A stretch of 33,429 nucleotides of DNA from positions 1-33,429 of the forward strand of contig JAPLGP010000053.1 of the NCBI GenBank assembly GCA_026390075.1, given 5' to 3'. The DNA is from Campylobacterales bacterium (GTDB lineage: Bacteria > Campylobacterota > Campylobacteria > Campylobacterales > Sulfurimonadaceae). Below, one piece after another: positions 33,067-33,429 of this stretch. The notes beneath the pieces are model-generated. The model was not told the DNA's origin. It saw only the letters and a program-made list of their open reading frames with translations, and did no database searches. The position numbers and the translations under genes were made by a program. The first letter of the stretch is position 1; each line of letters begins with the position of its first letter.

Positions 33067-33279
33067 TATTCCTTTATTGTGTGTTTTTCATTAAAACACA
33101 TTTAGTTTTGATAAGGAATTCTATATGTAAAGAGTTAATAAAAAGCAACAATTAGATGAAAGCGCAAATATAAAAGGCAAATTCTATTACATAATGTAAG
33201 TGTAAATCTTGATATATAAGAAGATATGATGAAAAATAAACACTTTTAGTGTAAATATTTGAATTTCTTTAAAAAAGCA
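33067..33279. other. AT-rich spacer before the rRNA promoter
   Basis: No gene is seen. It holds an inverted repeat TGTGTTTT/AAAACACA (33080-33100) in the leader of the BI-1 gene, the promoter for that gene, and AT-rich sequence that may act as an UP element for the rRNA promoter. Confidence 0.5.
33120..33148 (-). promoter_or_regulatory. Probable promoter of the BI-1 / ThiD2-like pair
   Basis: Minus strand: -35 TTGCTT (33148-33143), 17-base spacer, -10 TATAGA (33125-33120), followed by a leader of about 45 bases. Confidence 0.45.
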
Positions 33280-33308
33280 TTGACAATTAAATTTGTTTTG
33301 TCTATAAT
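33280..33308 (+). promoter_or_regulatory. rRNA operon promoter with perfect -35 and -10
   Basis: TTGACA (33280-33285), 17-base spacer, TATAAT (33303-33308): both hexamers match the sigma-70 consensus exactly, unlike other promoters here, which lack a -35. An A/T-rich tract precedes it and a C-rich discriminator (TCCCGTCC) follows, as in growth-controlled rRNA promoters. Confidence 0.85.
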
Positions 33309-33429
33309 TCCCGTCCACAAACACAGAGACCTAAAGTTTAGGACTAGAGGGACTTCAAGTAGAAGCCATCGAATGGGTTTGAGATCATTGAAAACTAAGC
33401 AAGTAAATAGACTTAATAACAACAATTAA
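33309..33429 (+). ncRNA. rRNA operon leader with boxA-like antitermination element
   Basis: Downstream of the promoter is a small hairpin (CCTAA/TTAGG, 33330-33342) and GATCATTGAAAACTAAGC (33383-33400), close to the boxA-type TTCTTTGAAAACT found just before rRNA genes in other bacteria. The 16S rRNA sequence itself (AGAGTTTGAT...) is not reached, so it should start shortly after the window. Confidence 0.75.

Noticed and set aside
33383-33429. Start of the 16S rRNA gene itself
   Set aside because: The conserved 16S 5' sequence is not reached; only leader sequence is present.

Overview
The window looks like chromosomal DNA of a motile, sulfur-oxidising member of the Campylobacterota, most like Sulfurimonas or a close relative. 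The signs are AT-rich, tightly packed genes with frequent TAATG and ATGA overlaps, a Tat-exported sulfide:quinone oxidoreductase-like flavoprotein, FliW, FliI and a short flagellin, and an RNase J with a long N-terminal extension. The genus is inferred from gene content, not from a search. There is no insertion sequence, prophage, CRISPR array, tRNA or rRNA body inside the window.

Layout. Bases 3-4447 hold a co-directional, overlapping module: an outer-membrane barrel (cut by the left edge), a small PstS-like periplasmic protein, a REC-HD-GYP response regulator and a HAMP histidine kinase; ppnP follows. Bases 4894-8466 (minus) form nrdA - unknown - fliW - trxC, joining deoxynucleotide synthesis, its likely thioredoxin reductant and a flagellin chaperone. 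purB and an RluA-type pseudouridine synthase follow. Bases 11343-13817 (minus) form hisF - nucleoside phosphorylase-like - rlmN - an unannotated 34-codon membrane peptide. Bases 13993-18676 (plus) form rsmA - rnj - folE - fliI. Bases 18663-21288 (minus) hold a WD40/helical-repeat protein and a lipoprotein. Bases 21407-23327 (minus) hold a haem-less cytochrome-like protein and the flavoprotein. recJ and pyrG (minus), a KefB-like antiporter and a flagellin (plus), then frr-pyrE and secG (minus), a BioC-like methyltransferase (plus), and a ThiD2-like protein with a BI-1 family protein (minus) follow. The right end carries a near-ideal promoter and a boxA-bearing rRNA leader, so a 16S rRNA gene very probably begins just beyond the window.

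Two signals lie beneath the genes. First, the 11-mer GGCATGTGGAA occurs 14 times exactly, 7 in each orientation, in genes and between them, with two inverted pairs forming hairpins (one exact in both arms). It has the properties of a DNA uptake sequence, and I know of no such sequence described in this phylum. Second, the RluA-type gene contains an exact parS centromere consensus, and a one-mismatch copy lies 3.2 kb away between hisF and rsmA, which suggests an origin-proximal ParB-binding region.
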